Below, piece after piece: positions 63,401 to 64,000 of a DNA stretch of 64,000 nt; the first letter of the stretch is position 1; each line of letters starts with the position of its first letter. The translations under genes and the position numbers were made by a program. The notes beneath the pieces are model-generated. The model was given only the letters and a program-made list of their open reading frames with translations, was not told the DNA's origin and ran no database searches. The stretch lies in contig JBKBNY010000006.1 in the NCBI GenBank assembly GCA_046295175.1, positions 288,407 to 352,406 of the forward strand, read 5' to 3'. Source of the DNA: JALOLV01 sp046295175. GTDB taxonomy: Bacteria; Bacteroidota; Bacteroidia; Cytophagales; Spirosomataceae.

Positions 63401-64000
63401 GATAACTGGATTTTGCTGAGTCGAACTAAACGAATTTGGACCTGTCCAGACATTTCCACTCGCAGCATTACTCGTTAGATTGATTGCATTTCCTGCACAA
63501 ATTGGTGAATTACTTCCTGCCACTGGGCTTGGATTTACATTGACAATAACCTCGGTCGTTGCGGTAGCAGAGCAGCCATTTGCATCCGTTACCGTCAAGG
63601 TGTAAACCCCTGNNNNNNNNNNNNNNNNNNNNNNNNNNNNNNNNNNNNNNNNNNNNNNNNNNNNNNNNNNNNNNNNNNNNNNNNNNNNNNNNNNNNNNNN
63701 NNNNNNNNNNNNCATTTTGACTACTTGCAGAATTGATAACTGGATTTTGCTGAGTTGAACTAAACGAATTTGGACCTGTCCAGACATTTCCACTCGCAGC
63801 ATTACTCGTTAGATTGATTGCTTTACCCGCACAAACTGGTGAATTACTTCCTGCCATTGGGCTTGGATTTGCATTGACAACTACCTCCGTTGTGGCGGTA
63901 GCAGAGCAACCATTTGCATCAGTAACTGTCAAGGTATAAACTCCTGAATTAGAACTACTTGCAGAATTGATAACTGGATTTTGCTGGGTTGAACTAAACG
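60425..64000 (-). CDS. Giant Ig-like repeat surface protein, C-terminal part
   Basis: Minus-strand gene continuing beyond the window edge, so the N-terminus is missing. From the C-terminus upward: 3-coathanger-stack-like tail (about the last 70 residues, EYLAGNAVLLNPGFVVTAASGS), Ig-like/PKD-like domains (ISYQWQVNSGSGWVSI and others), then at least ten 78-residue near-identical repeats of TVTDANGCSATATTEV-type with a conserved Cys pair. Adhesin or structural role is inferred from the repeats. A 100-N gap at 63613-63712 breaks the apparent frame, but only because 100 is not a multiple of three. The tail lacks a clear T9SS type A sorting domain. Confidence 0.85.
61434..64000. repeat. Tandem 234-bp repeats in giant surface protein gene
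   Basis: The marker TAACTG recurs at 61531, 61765, 61999, 62233, 62467, 62701, 62935, 63169 and 63403, then 63737 and 63971, always 234 bp apart except across the N-gap. Each unit encodes 78 residues. Copies differ by scattered substitutions. The array runs off the window. Confidence 0.95.
63613..63712. other. Assembly gap of 100 N inside the repeat array
   Basis: Exactly 100 N. The bases on either side join with no missing base of the repeat unit (63737 minus 63403 is 334, i.e. 234 plus 100), so the gap is a repeat-collapse point of unknown true size. Confidence 0.95.

Noticed and set aside
60425..63932. Apparent frameshift in the giant repeat gene (two overlapping frames around 63510-63802)
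   Set aside because: Explained by the 100-N gap, which is not a multiple of three. The repeat unit itself continues without loss on both sides.
61434..64000. Possible CRISPR-like regular array
   Set aside because: The period is 234 bp, the units are coding and differ by single substitutions, and there are no short repeats with unique spacers.
1..64000. tRNA, rRNA, riboswitch or prophage genes
   Set aside because: No cloverleaf, rRNA-like stretch, known riboswitch core or phage gene cluster was recognised on either strand by eye. A covariance-model scan was not possible.

Overview
The window looks like a chromosomal segment of a Bacteroidota bacterium, most likely a member of the Cytophagales. 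The genus is not resolved and this placement is inference. The supporting evidence is low-to-moderate GC, SusC/SusD outer-membrane pairs under an ECF sigma/FecR control set, several LytTR regulators, a PorD-like (DUF4835) protein directly after coaBC, a protease with a type IX secretion (T9SS) sorting tail, and TAnnTTTG-type promoter boxes. No tRNA, rRNA, CRISPR array, prophage or complete insertion sequence was seen. The sequence enters inside a prolyl-oligopeptidase gene and leaves inside a giant repetitive surface-protein gene that also contains a 100-N assembly gap.

Layout. 1-8 kb: oligopeptidase B end, M23 peptidase, NatA/NatB-type ABC exporter, rhodanese, PASTA protein, a von Willebrand lipoprotein and an EamA permease. 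8.2-8.9 kb: a REP-associated tyrosine transposase (RAYT) bracketed by inverted REP palindromes, with another REP-like copy inside the gene and a fourth copy upstream of coaBC at 25.9 kb. 9-25.7 kb: a copper monooxygenase-like/haem lipoprotein, then three TonB-dependent receptors each adjacent to a LytTR regulator, with YceI, an exported FAD enzyme and Der between them. 26-28 kb: coaBC and the PorD-like protein. 28.3-39.7 kb: one long minus-strand stretch holding a gluconate-2-dehydrogenase-subunit-3-like protein, two paralogous GMC flavoenzymes, an ECF sigma factor, a FecR anti-sigma factor, SusC and SusD. It reads as a glycan or glycoside uptake and periplasmic sugar-oxidation locus.

39.9-43 kb: three same-strand genes of unknown function encode a coiled-coil protein, a two-TM PspA/ESCRT-III-like coiled-coil protein, and a membrane-anchored actin-fold (Ppx/GppA-like) protein. 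They are the best candidate here for an undescribed system. 43-57 kb: a renalase-like flavoprotein, a GH140-like hydrolase, a DUF1549/DUF1553 cytochrome-type protein, an AT-rich acyltransferase plus isoprenylcysteine-methyltransferase pair (second candidate system), a beta-propeller protein, a Tat-exported Gfo/Idh/MocA oxidoreductase, Crp/Fnr and DinB proteins, a trypsin-like protease and a T9SS-sorted metalloprotease. 57-64 kb: an RlpA-like SPOR protein, GlgE maltosyltransferase, and a giant Ig-like repeat protein with 234-bp units.

Three kinds of small palindromic repeat are scattered through the intergenic DNA: the RAYT-linked REP, a double hairpin with NGGA loops, and CTGACAGG hairpins acting as terminators. 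Most convergent gene pairs are separated by clear bidirectional terminators. Two pairs (51.47 kb and 55.94 kb) abut or overlap without one.
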